A stretch of DNA of 64,000 bases from JAEYOM01 sp036260935 (GTDB taxonomy: Bacteria > Bacillota > Clostridia > Acetivibrionales > DTU013): the NCBI GenBank assembly GCA_036260935.1, contig DATALQ010000018.1, forward strand, positions 147,369 through 211,368, given 5' to 3'. The number at the start of each line of letters is the position of its first letter. The first letter of the stretch is position 1. The translations under genes were made by a program, and so were the position numbers. The notes beneath the pieces were generated by a model. It ran no database searches. It was given only the letters and a program-made list of their open reading frames with translations, and was not told the origin of the DNA. Positions 51,701-60,319 of this stretch are shown piece after piece.

Positions 51701-53379
51701 ATGAAATAGAAACGCGCAAAGGCGGCTGGAATGGTGAGACGTGGGAAAAGACCGAGCATTGGCTCAACCCAGCGATAGGCATTGTAGATAACCCTTATCA
51801 GCAATCGCAGGAAATGCTGGCTGTCAATATCGGCAGGGAAGGGCACCTGGTCATTTACGGAGCGCCCGGCACCGGCAAGACTACGTTCCTGCAGACACTG
51901 ATATATTCGCTGGTAGCAAGCTATACTCCGGATGACATCAATATGTACATCATGGATTACGGCGGAAGGACGATGGGATATTTCGCCGAATTGCCGCACG
52001 TCGGGGGTGTCATTTATGCCGATGACGAGGATAAACTGGGTAAACTGCTGAAGTTGATCACCAGGGAGCTTGAGAAAAGGAAAAAGACATTCTCCGAGAT
52101 AGGCGTGGGCAATATAAGGTCTTATATGCAGGCTACAGGTCAAAAAATACCTGTGCTGATGCTGCTGATCGATAATTATTCGGTATTTACCGAGCTGTAC
52201 CAGGACTATGAGCCCGTAATCATTTCACTCAGCAGGGACGGCGGTAATTACGGCATATGCATGGTCATGACGGCGAGCAGTGTGGACGCCGTGAAAACGA
52301 GAGTGTTGCAGAATATCAAGCTCATGATGACACTTCAGCTGAACGACAGGTTCGACTATGCCGGTGTTGTCGGCCCGACAGGGACACTCGAACCCGAGGC
52401 GGTAAAAGGAAGGGGCCTGATCAGGGGAAATCCTCCGCTCGAATTCCAGACCGCCCTGTCGCTGGAGGCGGCGAACGATGCCGAACGGGTCACAAAGCTA
52501 AGAACGCTGTTTCTGGAAATGCGGTCGAAGTGGAAAGGAAATTGTGCCAAGGCGATTCCGTTCGTACCGGAGAATCTTTCATCCGAGTTATTTTTATCAA
52601 ACGACGAAGCAAGAAGAAATGTCAGGAAGGGTGAAATACCTTTTGCCTATGATCTCTCGGAAGCCGAGATCATTTCGCTTCCTTTGACTGCCTCTGCATA
52701 CCCTGTACTTGGGTATGACGGTACCGGCAAGACGAACCTTCTGAAATTATTTATAAAAGTACTGAAAGAAATGGGGGGCTGCAGTATATATGCTGTCGAC
52801 AGCCCCAAAAAACAGTTATTAGGCTTTTGCAGTAAAAACAATATTAGTGGTTACATCAATGAGCAGACAGGACTCGAAGCACTATTGGACAGGCTGGATC
52901 GTGAAATTAAGGTCTGGCAGGAGGCTGCTGCGTCAAATATAGGCGAGAGCTGCGGTGATATGTCTGAGGCCGGGAGCTCAGCCGGCACGGTTGTCGCCGA
53001 GACCGCCTCTGTCGATGCTTCGTCTTGCCCTGCCGGAAATGACACAGCTTTCGTTCTTGTAGACGATTTCGGCTGCTTTTGCGACATGTTGAGTGAAAAA
53101 TACATCGATATTATGGAGGAGATCTTGTCGGGTAACTGTCCGGGCATACGCTTCATATTTGCCGCAAACCCGCTGGACCTTTCACAATATCGCTCCCAAT
53201 CTCTTTACAGAATCATTTTTTCCGGCTCGCAGGGCATCCTGCTGGGCGGGCGGGTAGATTCGCAGCAGGTGTTCAATCCCAATATGAGCTATAAGGAGCG
53301 GGATGTGCAAATGGAACCGGGATGTGGTTATATGTTCGAGAAAAGCAGCTACAGAGCCATAAAAACTCCATTAATTTAG
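48748..53379 (+). CDS. essC: EssC/YukBA-type type VII secretion ATPase (FHA + three FtsK/SpoIIIE domains)
   Basis: 1543 residues, full EssC length. N-terminal beta domain (1-90), an FHA domain near 105-185 (ITVGSDDAGSIVYKAPLISK), the EssC hallmark YFQRSPRI and IDPPPAPV near 215-240, two TM helices near 250-305, then three FtsK-type modules: Walker A GMTGSGKSE (about 697), GAPGTGKTT (about 1037) and GYDGTGKTN (about 1322). Walker B regions include LLIISDEFAELK, VLMLLIDNYSV and FVLVDDFGC. The motor sits at the inner membrane and in other bacteria drives export of WXG100-type substrates. Here it is followed by YukD and Tad-like genes, with no EssA, EssB, EsaA or WXG100 gene in the window. GGAG lies ten bases before the ATG. 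The third domain has an insert with acidic, Ser-rich residues near 1400-1430. Confidence 0.95.
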   Translation: MIAYLMGDSAVMEYKLPVPVDEGSEVVMSLGEVGGTAQFISVIYVDDSWRLKRSGDFEFSVQGSKIAEKKLELQDLVQISCGRTQFLLYITGAEEGRMSRYSLPPDAKITVGSDDAGSIVYKAPLISKCHAVIECNGNSANVKTKEKHGSMYVNGAKIQSAALAFGDTICLMGLKLIYLGDALAVSNPVGFLGCKLVEKNLHEGCAPVDHPDKKSGYFQRSPRIIKKIDDEELRIDPPPAPVKNQQQPLFLRMGPSMLMGVAMLINTMMMLYSSNNDPGTFIARLAMTGAMLAGMILWPIFSNIYQKVDIASKERKRVKRYRQYMKRKFAEMEERLENNRKVLLLTYPDPTVCINRVMNMDRRIWERMPSHEDFLEVRIGMGTVSNPIRSTVPEDHFTMEDDFLLEELKEVNKAFMYMKDVSIHVSLRENKITGLIGERKMLLDIAMSLLVQVTALHSYDEVKLFIIFPAKERERWEWVKHLPHVWAPEKSARYVASNEDEIKEVFMHLNEIVKGRVEASRESDGRNIPRLPHILVMIADQELVENQPVMRYLTALEEDYGVSSLLLYEEMGLLPKECSAFIQCTETDCSLYHRDKPEAGMLQFLPDSLAGQDLYKYSRELAKMKIKENASALSIPTSLTFLEMYRLGRIEQLDVKRRWRENHAYRSIEAPLGYMAGDTPFILNIHEKYHGPHGLIAGMTGSGKSEFIISFLLSLAVNYHPYEVSFILIDYKGGGMANCFNGLPHVAGTITNLGGNQIHRSLVSIQSELKRRQRIFAEYDVNHIDKYQQLFISNRAKEPLPHLLIISDEFAELKNQQPEFMNELVSAARIGRSLGVHLVLATQKPAGVVNDQIWSNTRFRVCLKVLDRNDSSEMLKRPDAAFIVQPGRCYVQVGNDEIFELVQSCWSGAPYIPEDKIESDEEKQITMIDLCGRPVRTLSCKKAASKGTRTQLEAIVNHVADISAKDGLKALKLWLDPLRETICLNEIETRKGGWNGETWEKTEHWLNPAIGIVDNPYQQSQEMLAVNIGREGHLVIYGAPGTGKTTFLQTLIYSLVASYTPDDINMYIMDYGGRTMGYFAELPHVGGVIYADDEDKLGKLLKLITRELEKRKKTFSEIGVGNIRSYMQATGQKIPVLMLLIDNYSVFTELYQDYEPVIISLSRDGGNYGICMVMTASSVDAVKTRVLQNIKLMMTLQLNDRFDYAGVVGPTGTLEPEAVKGRGLIRGNPPLEFQTALSLEAANDAERVTKLRTLFLEMRSKWKGNCAKAIPFVPENLSSELFLSNDEARRNVRKGEIPFAYDLSEAEIISLPLTASAYPVLGYDGTGKTNLLKLFIKVLKEMGGCSIYAVDSPKKQLLGFCSKNNISGYINEQTGLEALLDRLDREIKVWQEAAASNIGESCGDMSEAGSSAGTVVAETASVDASSCPAGNDTAFVLVDDFGCFCDMLSEKYIDIMEEILSGNCPGIRFIFAANPLDLSQYRSQSLYRIIFSGSQGILLGGRVDSQQVFNPNMSYKERDVQMEPGCGYMFEKSSYRAIKTPLI

Positions 53380-53403
53380 TATCGGAGAAAGGATTTGAAG
53401 GCT

Positions 53404-53655
53404 ATGGACAAGATAAGCGTAGAAGTATTGATACCGGTCGCGGGAAGGAAATATGATTTTTTATTGCCCTCCTCAATGAAAATATACATCGTGAGAGAAC
53501 TGATAGCACAGGCAGCACGTGAAGAGGAACAAGGCGGTCTGGCCTTCAATGCAGGGACGGTGCTTTGCTCAAGGGACAAAGGCCGGGTGCTCGACGAACA
53601 GTCGACACTGGAACAGGAAGATATAGGGGATGGAAACCAGCTCTTACTGATTTGA
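53404..53655 (+). CDS. YukD/EsaB-like ubiquitin-fold protein
   Basis: About 83 residues. The pattern ISVEVLIPVAGRKYDFLLPS, a helix with VRELIAQAA, and the C-terminal QEDIGDGNQLLLI match the small YukD/EsaB ubiquitin-like fold that accompanies EssC in type VII systems. I prefer the ATG at 53404, with GAAAGGA ten bases upstream; a TTG at 53395 is in frame. It follows the essC-like stop by 24 bases. The role in type VII systems is regulatory or structural and poorly known. Confidence 0.85.
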   Translation: MDKISVEVLIPVAGRKYDFLLPSSMKIYIVRELIAQAAREEEQGGLAFNAGTVLCSRDKGRVLDEQSTLEQEDIGDGNQLLLI

Positions 53656-53697
53656 CCGGATGGAAAATATATACACAAATTGTTACCGCAATTATAC

Positions 53698-53727
53698 TTG
53701 AAAGAATTTTACATAATGTGCTATAAT
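53698..53727 (+). promoter_or_regulatory. internal sigma-A-like promoter before the Tad-like genes
   Basis: TTGAAA, 18-base spacer, TATAAT, between the YukD-like gene and the SAF gene. It allows the pilus-like genes to be expressed apart from EssC and YukD. Confidence 0.6.
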
Positions 53728-53806
53728 GCGTTCGTATAAATATACATTTTGAGGAATGACATACATCGCATGGATGAAAAGCAATAAAATGGGGCGGGAG
53801 TCAAAT

Positions 53807-54823
53807 ATGAGTGTCAGAATGATGGGGTCAAGGAAAAACTCCAGGTTGGTAATGATACTGGTGATCGTTCTGCTGGGTTTGGCCGTATTGATTATGCCGG
53901 TATATGGAATGTACCGGATCAATATGCTGAATGCGCAGCACAAATCCCAGCTCGACGATATGCAGGCGCGAATCGACGCGATGAAGCAGCAGGTCGATCA
54001 GGTGGAGCAGATGAAAAGGTCCGTATATGTGCCGAAAGAGGATATCGGTATATTCACGGTGATCAAAAAAGAGATGTTCAATCAGACTGAGGTATACTCC
54101 TCGATTCCACAGGAGCTCTACATAAATGAAGACGATTTCGGAAAAATGACGACAATAGCTCTCAAAAAGGAACTCCCGGTTCTGAAAAGCGTAATGGCGA
54201 GCGAAAAGGTGAACTCGGATATCAGAGAGGAAGAGTTCAATATGTTCGTTCTGCCCAGCAATCTTAAGAAAGACGAACTTGTCGATGTCCGTGTTACGTT
54301 TCCGAACGGTGAGGATTACATCGTATTGTCCAAAAAGAAAATCTACGATCTGAACCAGAAAACAAACACAGTTTGGGTCTGGCTCAATGAAACGGAGATA
54401 CACAGGATAGGGAGCTCGATAATCGACGCGTACCTGAACCCCGGTTCAAAGCTGTACATACTGAAATACGTGCAGCCGGAAACGCAGGACGAATTGATCC
54501 CGACTTATATTGCAAACGAAAATGTTCAAACCGTTATGAAGGGCAGTCCCAACATATTGAAGCTGGCAAGCAGGGAACTGGCGCTCGAGGTTCGAAAGCA
54601 GCTTGACGAAAGGATGAAGGCTTTCAAGCAGGAAAGTGCCGCGGCAGTAGAGTCCAAGCTCAATGCCGATCTTACCAAACGGCAGCAGACTGGAGAGGCC
54701 GTTGACAAAGCTGTGACGGAGCAGGAAGCCCAGCAACAGCAACAGACACAGACGGACGGAGCAGGCAATGGAGAAGCGCAGACAGGTCAGGAGGCAGAGC
54801 AGACAAGTGAAGCAATCTATTAA
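53807..54823 (+). CDS. membrane-anchored SAF/CpaB-like protein
   Basis: About 338 residues beginning at the ATG at 53807, because GGGAG lies six bases before it; the frame is open from 53756. A TM (LVMILVIVLLGLAVLIMPVY) near 14-36, a coiled coil near 40-78, then a region with VYVPKEDIGIFTVIKKEMF, ITTIALKK-type and MFVLPSNLKKDELVDVRVTF blocks that resembles the SAF domain of CpaB/RcpC pilus proteins. The C-terminus is Gln- and Glu-rich. In Tad pili CpaB acts in the envelope; here it may be an anchored periplasm-side or wall-side part. The last 56 bases overlap the next gene. Confidence 0.7.
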   Translation: MSVRMMGSRKNSRLVMILVIVLLGLAVLIMPVYGMYRINMLNAQHKSQLDDMQARIDAMKQQVDQVEQMKRSVYVPKEDIGIFTVIKKEMFNQTEVYSSIPQELYINEDDFGKMTTIALKKELPVLKSVMASEKVNSDIREEEFNMFVLPSNLKKDELVDVRVTFPNGEDYIVLSKKKIYDLNQKTNTVWVWLNETEIHRIGSSIIDAYLNPGSKLYILKYVQPETQDELIPTYIANENVQTVMKGSPNILKLASRELALEVRKQLDERMKAFKQESAAAVESKLNADLTKRQQTGEAVDKAVTEQEAQQQQQTQTDGAGNGEAQTGQEAEQTSEAIY

Positions 54824-55577
54824 AATCGGACTTGCGGGATCATATAAATGCGATCTGATCATGTATTTTTCCAGGATACTGCATTCGGCGGGCAAGAAGG
54901 TTGCCATTATCGACGCGTCGGAGGAACAGTTTTTGAGTTACTGTGTACCGCTCGTATTTGACAGCGACCACATGGTCACTTACCGCGACATAGATGTTTA
55001 TTATAAGGCCAGGAACGAGGAAGACTGCGTGAACTTCATAAGGGGGGACTATGACGTCATCCTTGTTGACGCGGGCTTCAATGCAAAAATGTACAATTAT
55101 CTGGCCGGATGCGACTACTGCATTTTTGTAACAGACCCGGAAATCCACAATGTTCAGAGGCTGAGCGAGTTTATAGGCAAATATCCGGGCCTGAAGCTGT
55201 TGAAGCCGAAAGCAAAGGCAGGAGACAAGCCTGAGGTAAAGTCGGGAGAAGAGGCCGGAACCGCTGCAGCGATTGAGGCTGCTAAAGGCAGCCAGATAAG
55301 GGTATTCCGCGATATGTGCCCCGGGAAAATCGATTACAAGTACCTTTGCAGCATCCTGGACAAGCCTGCTGCAGCGCAATATATCGGGGAGTATGTTTTC
55401 CAGCTCGACGAAAATGACCGCCGCCTTGGCCTGTACTGTCAGTACGATCACATTTTCAAATTCACGAATCTGTCTAAGGATTACAAATTGATGTTTGCCG
55501 ATATGCTCGAGACTTTCTTCGGGATGAATAAAAAGCAAGTAAAAAAGAGTATAAGTCGGGCTGAGAGGGGGCGCTGA
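54768..55577 (+). CDS. ParA/TadZ-like protein 1 with degenerate P-loop
   Basis: 269 residues. The MinD/ParA order is visible: strand plus P-loop position KIGLAGSYKCDLIMYFSRIL, KKVAIIDASEE, DYDVILVDAGFN, YCIFVTDPEI and a C-terminal helix. The canonical GKT/S of Walker A is absent, so ATP binding is doubtful. The basic start (MEKRRQVRRQSRQVKQ) could bind membrane or protein. GGAG precedes the ATG, which overlaps the SAF gene. TadZ/CpaE-type proteins set the location of Tad machines; this is the likely analogue. Confidence 0.7.
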   Translation: MEKRRQVRRQSRQVKQSIKIGLAGSYKCDLIMYFSRILHSAGKKVAIIDASEEQFLSYCVPLVFDSDHMVTYRDIDVYYKARNEEDCVNFIRGDYDVILVDAGFNAKMYNYLAGCDYCIFVTDPEIHNVQRLSEFIGKYPGLKLLKPKAKAGDKPEVKSGEEAGTAAAIEAAKGSQIRVFRDMCPGKIDYKYLCSILDKPAAAQYIGEYVFQLDENDRRLGLYCQYDHIFKFTNLSKDYKLMFADMLETFFGMNKKQVKKSISRAERGR

Positions 55578-55578
55578 A

Positions 55579-56388
55579 ATGCTGATCACTTTTTGGAGCA
55601 ATTTCCACCAGACAGGTACGACCAGCAATACGGCGGCATTGGCTGTCATGACTGCGCTCGAGTACAGGATGAAGGTGCTTGCCACTCATAACCAGTTCGA
55701 CAGGAGCGGACTTGAAACCGTATTCCTGGAACGCCGCTATGTCAGGAACGAACTGATGAATTACCGTGATATCGGAATCGATGCGCTGAGTGGTTTCGTA
55801 CGTTATAACAATGTGGACAGAGAAAGTATTTCAACCTTCACCACTACCCTCATAAACAGCAAGCTCGATCTGCTTGTGGGTACTACGATCACAAACAGGG
55901 AGCTTTACATCAAGGAACTCGGCGAAGTTATGGAAAACCTGATAATAGCGCTGAAGAACACCTACGATCTTGTTTTTATAGACGCGTCGGGAGAAGATGA
56001 ACTCAGGGATAAGATAGTTGAATTGTCGGATCTGAATGTCGTCAGCCTGACACAGGATTACAACGTACTGGAACACTTCTTTGCACGGTACAAACAGCTG
56101 CCGGAGAATTGCGTCTGCCTTTTAAGCAGGTATGACAAGGACTCCCGCCTTAATGCTAAAACCATTAAAAGAAGATACGGACTGAAGTACGACATTCCTG
56201 TGATACCATACAGCATCGAATTCTCCGACGCGTGCATGGAAGCGAAGCTCATCGATTTTCTGATGAGGAATCTGAACGCAGGCAAGGACGACCTCAACTA
56301 TACCTTGATGTGCGAACTGCGCAAAACAGTAAAATTGTTGCTGGAACGCCTCAATATAAATACAGAATTGAAGAAGTTGGGAGATTAG
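55579..56388 (+). CDS. ParA/TadZ-like protein 2 with altered P-loop
   Basis: 269 residues. It starts directly with a P-loop-like segment FWSNFHQTGTTSNTAALAVM, which lacks the deviant Walker A Lys and GKT. Then come ALEYRMKVLATHNQFD, YDLVFIDASGEDEL and LNVVSLTQDYNVLEHF. It shares the ParA/MinD fold with the preceding gene, suggesting tandem duplication and divergence. GAGAGGGGG precedes the ATG. The stop of the next gene's start is contiguous at 56389. It likely pairs with protein 1 to position the machine. Confidence 0.72.
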   Translation: MLITFWSNFHQTGTTSNTAALAVMTALEYRMKVLATHNQFDRSGLETVFLERRYVRNELMNYRDIGIDALSGFVRYNNVDRESISTFTTTLINSKLDLLVGTTITNRELYIKELGEVMENLIIALKNTYDLVFIDASGEDELRDKIVELSDLNVVSLTQDYNVLEHFFARYKQLPENCVCLLSRYDKDSRLNAKTIKRRYGLKYDIPVIPYSIEFSDACMEAKLIDFLMRNLNAGKDDLNYTLMCELRKTVKLLLERLNINTELKKLGD

Positions 56389-58260
56389 ATGCTCAACACA
56401 TTCCTGATATTCCTGCTCATAACCGTTGTTATCGGCGGGTTATATTACTATCTGAATATCTACAATGCAAAAGCATACCAGGCTTACGAAGTCGAAGAAG
56501 ACCGCTTTCAGACAGGCAGTCTGGTCGAATATGTGAAGGAAGCCTTTAACGATGTTCTGAAACTGAATCTGCAGACTATGAACATAACGAGAGAAGAATA
56601 TGTTAAACGCATTCAAAGCAGGAACCAGCTGAGAATTGCGCTGAAAAGCTGTATCTTTGGCGATATCAACGCCAAAAACTACGTAAAGAACAATATCCGC
56701 GACATGCTTTTGAAAGCATACAGGCTCGACGAGGACAATATCGACAGGGTAATCCATTTCGACAGCCCGAACGATATGAGCTTGCAGGACAAGTTCGAGA
56801 TACTCCTATACACGTACAAAAAAGACCACGGCTATCGGGCGCTCGAGAAATTGATTACCGAAAACGGGCTGGACGAGCCGCGGCTCTGCGAGGACGGGGA
56901 CCAAACCATAGAATTCATCATAACAGGGGAAGACATAGAGAAGGTTTACCGTGAAAAGGTCAGAAGGCACATTTCCTTCGAGGACAAGCTGAACATCGTA
57001 GTTCAGAGGGTTTATCAGCTGTACAAGGGCTACAGTGTGGTCGACGAGATTCGCGACATGAAGATAGACGGAGTTAGCGGCGGCGTTTCGGGTATACCGA
57101 GCAGCTTCTTCCAGGAGATCACCTACAACAAGGACGTACTTACACAGCTGCCAAGCGCCTATGACAGCGTTTGGATATTTTTCAAAGGAAAGACGATCCA
57201 CCTGCCATTCCTTAGTTTCGGGACTGAAAGGGAACTGATCAGAGTCTGTAAAAATATTTACAGGTACAATAACCCCGGGCAACTGTCCGAGACCAACGGT
57301 TACATGGTCAACGAACTAAAGGACGGCAGCCGCGTCGTTGTCGCCAGGCCGCCCTTCTGCGAAGCATGGGTTTTCTTCGTAAGAAAGTTCGACAGCGCCC
57401 CGAACAAGCAGCTTGAGGAGCTATTCCTCGACAATAACAACCAGCTGCCCATCAACTGCCTGAAATGGCTTATTAAAGGCTGCAGGGTAACCGCCATAAC
57501 AGGTTCGCAGGGAACGGGAAAAACTACGCTTTTGATGTCTGCAGTAAAATTTATTAACCGTACGTTCACTCTAAGGATACAGGAGATGGCGTTCGAACTG
57601 CATCTCAGAAAGATTTACCCGGACCGTAACATTGTATCCTTCCGTGAGACTGCTACGGTCGAGGGGCAGGAAGGACTCGACCTGCAGAAGAAGACCGACG
57701 GTACGGTCAACATCCTCGGAGAGGTCGCAACGGCGCCGGTTGCAAGCTGGATGATACAGATGGCGCAGGTGGCAAGTCTTTTCACACTGTTCACCCACCA
57801 TGCGAAGACCTCGGAGGATCTCGTGCTGGCACTGCGTAACAATCTCCTGCAGACAAGGGTGTTCAACAATGAAAAGGTGGCTGAGAAGCAGGTCGCAGAC
57901 GTTGTCAACTTTGACGTGCACCTTTACAAGGATATCAACGGGAAGAGGTACATCAGCAGGATAACGGAGATAATACCGGTAGAGATAAGCCCTGAATATC
58001 CGGACGCATATAAAAATGCAGGCAGCTTCGAGGAGAAGGTCGAGAGCTTTTTTGATACCATGAAGGAATACTTTGCAAGGGTCACCGACAGGAAAGTTTT
58101 CGAGACCAGGGACATAGTCGTCTGGGAAAACGGGGAATACAAGGTTGCGGGACTTATCAGCAAAAAAAGCTATGACGAGATGGTCCAGCACATGGACGTC
58201 CAGGAGAAGACCGAATTCAGCACATTCCTTGGAAACAACTGGGGTGGCGCGTATGAATAG
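56389..58260 (+). CDS. membrane-anchored CpaF/TadA-like secretion ATPase
   Basis: 623 residues. Unlike standard CpaF, the N-terminus has a TM helix (FLIFLLITVVIGGLYYYL). The C-terminal half is a VirB11/CpaF ATPase: TAITGSQGTGKTTLLMSAV (Walker A near 372), an Asp-box-like region (VSFRETATVEGQ), VNILGEVATAPVASWM at Walker B, and the His box LFTHHAKTSEDL. The N-terminal domain (about 25-330) resembles the CpaF all-alpha and PAS-like parts. It should power extension of the pilin-like genes downstream. GGGAG precedes the ATG. Confidence 0.88.
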   Translation: MLNTFLIFLLITVVIGGLYYYLNIYNAKAYQAYEVEEDRFQTGSLVEYVKEAFNDVLKLNLQTMNITREEYVKRIQSRNQLRIALKSCIFGDINAKNYVKNNIRDMLLKAYRLDEDNIDRVIHFDSPNDMSLQDKFEILLYTYKKDHGYRALEKLITENGLDEPRLCEDGDQTIEFIITGEDIEKVYREKVRRHISFEDKLNIVVQRVYQLYKGYSVVDEIRDMKIDGVSGGVSGIPSSFFQEITYNKDVLTQLPSAYDSVWIFFKGKTIHLPFLSFGTERELIRVCKNIYRYNNPGQLSETNGYMVNELKDGSRVVVARPPFCEAWVFFVRKFDSAPNKQLEELFLDNNNQLPINCLKWLIKGCRVTAITGSQGTGKTTLLMSAVKFINRTFTLRIQEMAFELHLRKIYPDRNIVSFRETATVEGQEGLDLQKKTDGTVNILGEVATAPVASWMIQMAQVASLFTLFTHHAKTSEDLVLALRNNLLQTRVFNNEKVAEKQVADVVNFDVHLYKDINGKRYISRITEIIPVEISPEYPDAYKNAGSFEEKVESFFDTMKEYFARVTDRKVFETRDIVVWENGEYKVAGLISKKSYDEMVQHMDVQEKTEFSTFLGNNWGGAYE

Positions 58261-60271
58261 AAGGCAGATGATATTGATACTACTGGCCGTGCTTGTCATC
58301 GCAGTCGTCGTATTTGCGGCTGCTCTGCTGATGAACAGCGTGCAAAAGAAAAGCAGCGCGGCAGCAAAGGCAAGAAGGGGCAGAGGCGGCAGCGACTTCT
58401 GGTTCAATGCCTATAACAAGCTGACCAGGATCGGTCTGGCTAAAAGGTACCTGCTCAAGATACGAAAAAGAATAGAGATACTAGAGCAGTCGGACAACTG
58501 GACGGTTTCGAGAAAGACGATCAAATTCGCGCTCGTTTCAATTGGTATTCCGGCTGTCATGCTGGCACTCCTCCTCATGATGCAGATAGATCTTTACTAT
58601 CTTATAATTTGCATACTTACTATTGTACTGATCCATAACAGCATACTTTCTCTCTTGATAGACAGGATAGAAAACAGACTGCTGGCCAGCCTCGAGAAAT
58701 TCATCGGCGACGTCAGGCATCATTATCACGAACACGGGATGATCGACGAAGCGATATACGATTCCATAGAGGACTGCAAATATGAGATGTCCATACACGC
58801 CGCCAGGATGTATGAGGTGCTGACGTCCAGCAGCGTAGACGACGAGCTCGAAAAGTACAACGACATGGCGCCGAACAAATATTTCAGCTCATTCCTTTCG
58901 AACTGCTATATAGTTCAAAAATTCGGAGACAAGATCGTCGACGGCGAGTCCATGTTCCTGACGAATCTTAACTTCATCAAGCAGGAGATTCAGATGGAAA
59001 TGCTCAAGCGCAGGAAGCTCGAGTACGTTTTCAGCAGCCTGTCCGTTATAGCGGTCGTGCCGATTTTTACACTGAAACCCCTTGAGAGGTGGGGCGTCCA
59101 AAATATGCCCGAATTGAAGGACTACTTCGGTGGGCCCTACGGCTTCGTATCGGAAATATTGATGTTCCTGCTCGTTATACTATCGTATGAACTCATCCGC
59201 AGACTTAAAAAATCATACGAATACCAGGAGGACGAGGGTGCTTACCTGCTGAAAATGCTTGAAGTACCGTTCATCCGCGTGTTGATTCTCAAGATGATGT
59301 ACAAAAACAATAAAAAATGTATGGAAATAGCCGAGTTGATGAAGAAGTCCGGGAGCCACCAGCCTGTGGGGGCGTTCTACCTGAAGAGGGTGCTGACCGC
59401 AATGCTTGGCATCGTGGTTTGTACGGCGCTGTTCGTACAGAGCCATAATATTGCGCGGCAGAATATGCTGGAACCGCTGAGGGACGAGCAGGTAAAGACC
59501 ACTCGGGTGAATAAGGCTGCAAGTGAGCAGCTGAAAAAGCTCGATCGGGAAATAATTATGAAATTCAGCTCACAAAATGCTTCCTTTGAAGATATCGTCA
59601 GAGAAGTGGAGGGCAGGAATATCATCCCCGACAGTAAACTGAGAGAGCTTGCCGCCCAAAGGATTTATGGCAAATTGCTGAAGTATAAAAATCAATACTT
59701 AAAATGGTGGGAATTGCTATTGGTGTTAACGGGAAGTATAATATTCTATAATATACCATATTGGCTGCTGCTGTTTAAAAAGAGAATGATCATGATGAAT
59801 ATGGAAGAGGAAGTCATGCAGTTCCATACCATCATACTGATGCTTATGTACATAGAAAGGATCTCTGTAGAGGACATACTGCGCTGGATGGAGCAGTTTG
59901 CCTTCATATTCGGGGATTCCATCCGCAAATGTTTGAACAACTTCGAAAGCGGTGATTATGACGCGCTTGATCAGCTGAAAATAGACGAGCCCTACGTGCC
60001 CTTTGTCAGAGTTGTGGAAAACCTGCAGTCGGCGTCGAACAGGATACCCATAGTAAAGGCGTTCGACCAGCTGAAGTCAGAGCGCGGGTATTACCAGGAA
60101 AAAAGGAAGCAGGATAATGAGATACTCGTAAACAAAAAGGGGATATGGGGGAGGATGATTGCCTTCATCCCGCTTGGGGCGGCGGTTCTGCTGTATATAA
60201 TGCTCCCGTTCATACAGCTTAGCCTGAACAAGTTCATGGAATATAAAAACCAGATGGGAAGCGGATTCTAA
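58253..60271 (+). CDS. fused TadB/TadC-like inner-membrane platform
   Basis: About 672 residues from the ATG at 58253, which overlaps the ATPase stop by 8 bases; the longer frame to 58145 lies inside the ATPase gene. TM near 3-25, then a pair of helices near 85-125. Two T2SSF-like units follow: residues about 130-275 (FIGDVRHHYHEHGMIDEAIY, QEIQMEMLKRRKLEYVFSSL) and about 505-670 (EEVMQFHTIILMLMYIERIS, NEILVNKKGIWGRMIAFIPL), with TM pairs after each. In Tad systems TadB and TadC are separate proteins; here they look merged. It would anchor pilin assembly at the membrane. Confidence 0.82.
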   Translation: MNRRQMILILLAVLVIAVVVFAAALLMNSVQKKSSAAAKARRGRGGSDFWFNAYNKLTRIGLAKRYLLKIRKRIEILEQSDNWTVSRKTIKFALVSIGIPAVMLALLLMMQIDLYYLIICILTIVLIHNSILSLLIDRIENRLLASLEKFIGDVRHHYHEHGMIDEAIYDSIEDCKYEMSIHAARMYEVLTSSSVDDELEKYNDMAPNKYFSSFLSNCYIVQKFGDKIVDGESMFLTNLNFIKQEIQMEMLKRRKLEYVFSSLSVIAVVPIFTLKPLERWGVQNMPELKDYFGGPYGFVSEILMFLLVILSYELIRRLKKSYEYQEDEGAYLLKMLEVPFIRVLILKMMYKNNKKCMEIAELMKKSGSHQPVGAFYLKRVLTAMLGIVVCTALFVQSHNIARQNMLEPLRDEQVKTTRVNKAASEQLKKLDREIIMKFSSQNASFEDIVREVEGRNIIPDSKLRELAAQRIYGKLLKYKNQYLKWWELLLVLTGSIIFYNIPYWLLLFKKRMIMMNMEEEVMQFHTIILMLMYIERISVEDILRWMEQFAFIFGDSIRKCLNNFESGDYDALDQLKIDEPYVPFVRVVENLQSASNRIPIVKAFDQLKSERGYYQEKRKQDNEILVNKKGIWGRMIAFIPLGAAVLLYIMLPFIQLSLNKFMEYKNQMGSGF

Positions 60272-60319
60272 AGAAAATTATTTATAATAATCTGATGTAA
60301 AAAATGAGGAGGTCTATTT

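Noticed and set aside
58145..58252. N-terminal extension of the TadB/TadC-like protein
   Set aside because: It would lie inside the CpaF-like gene in another frame; the ATG at 58253 overlaps the stop and starts a normal TM helix.
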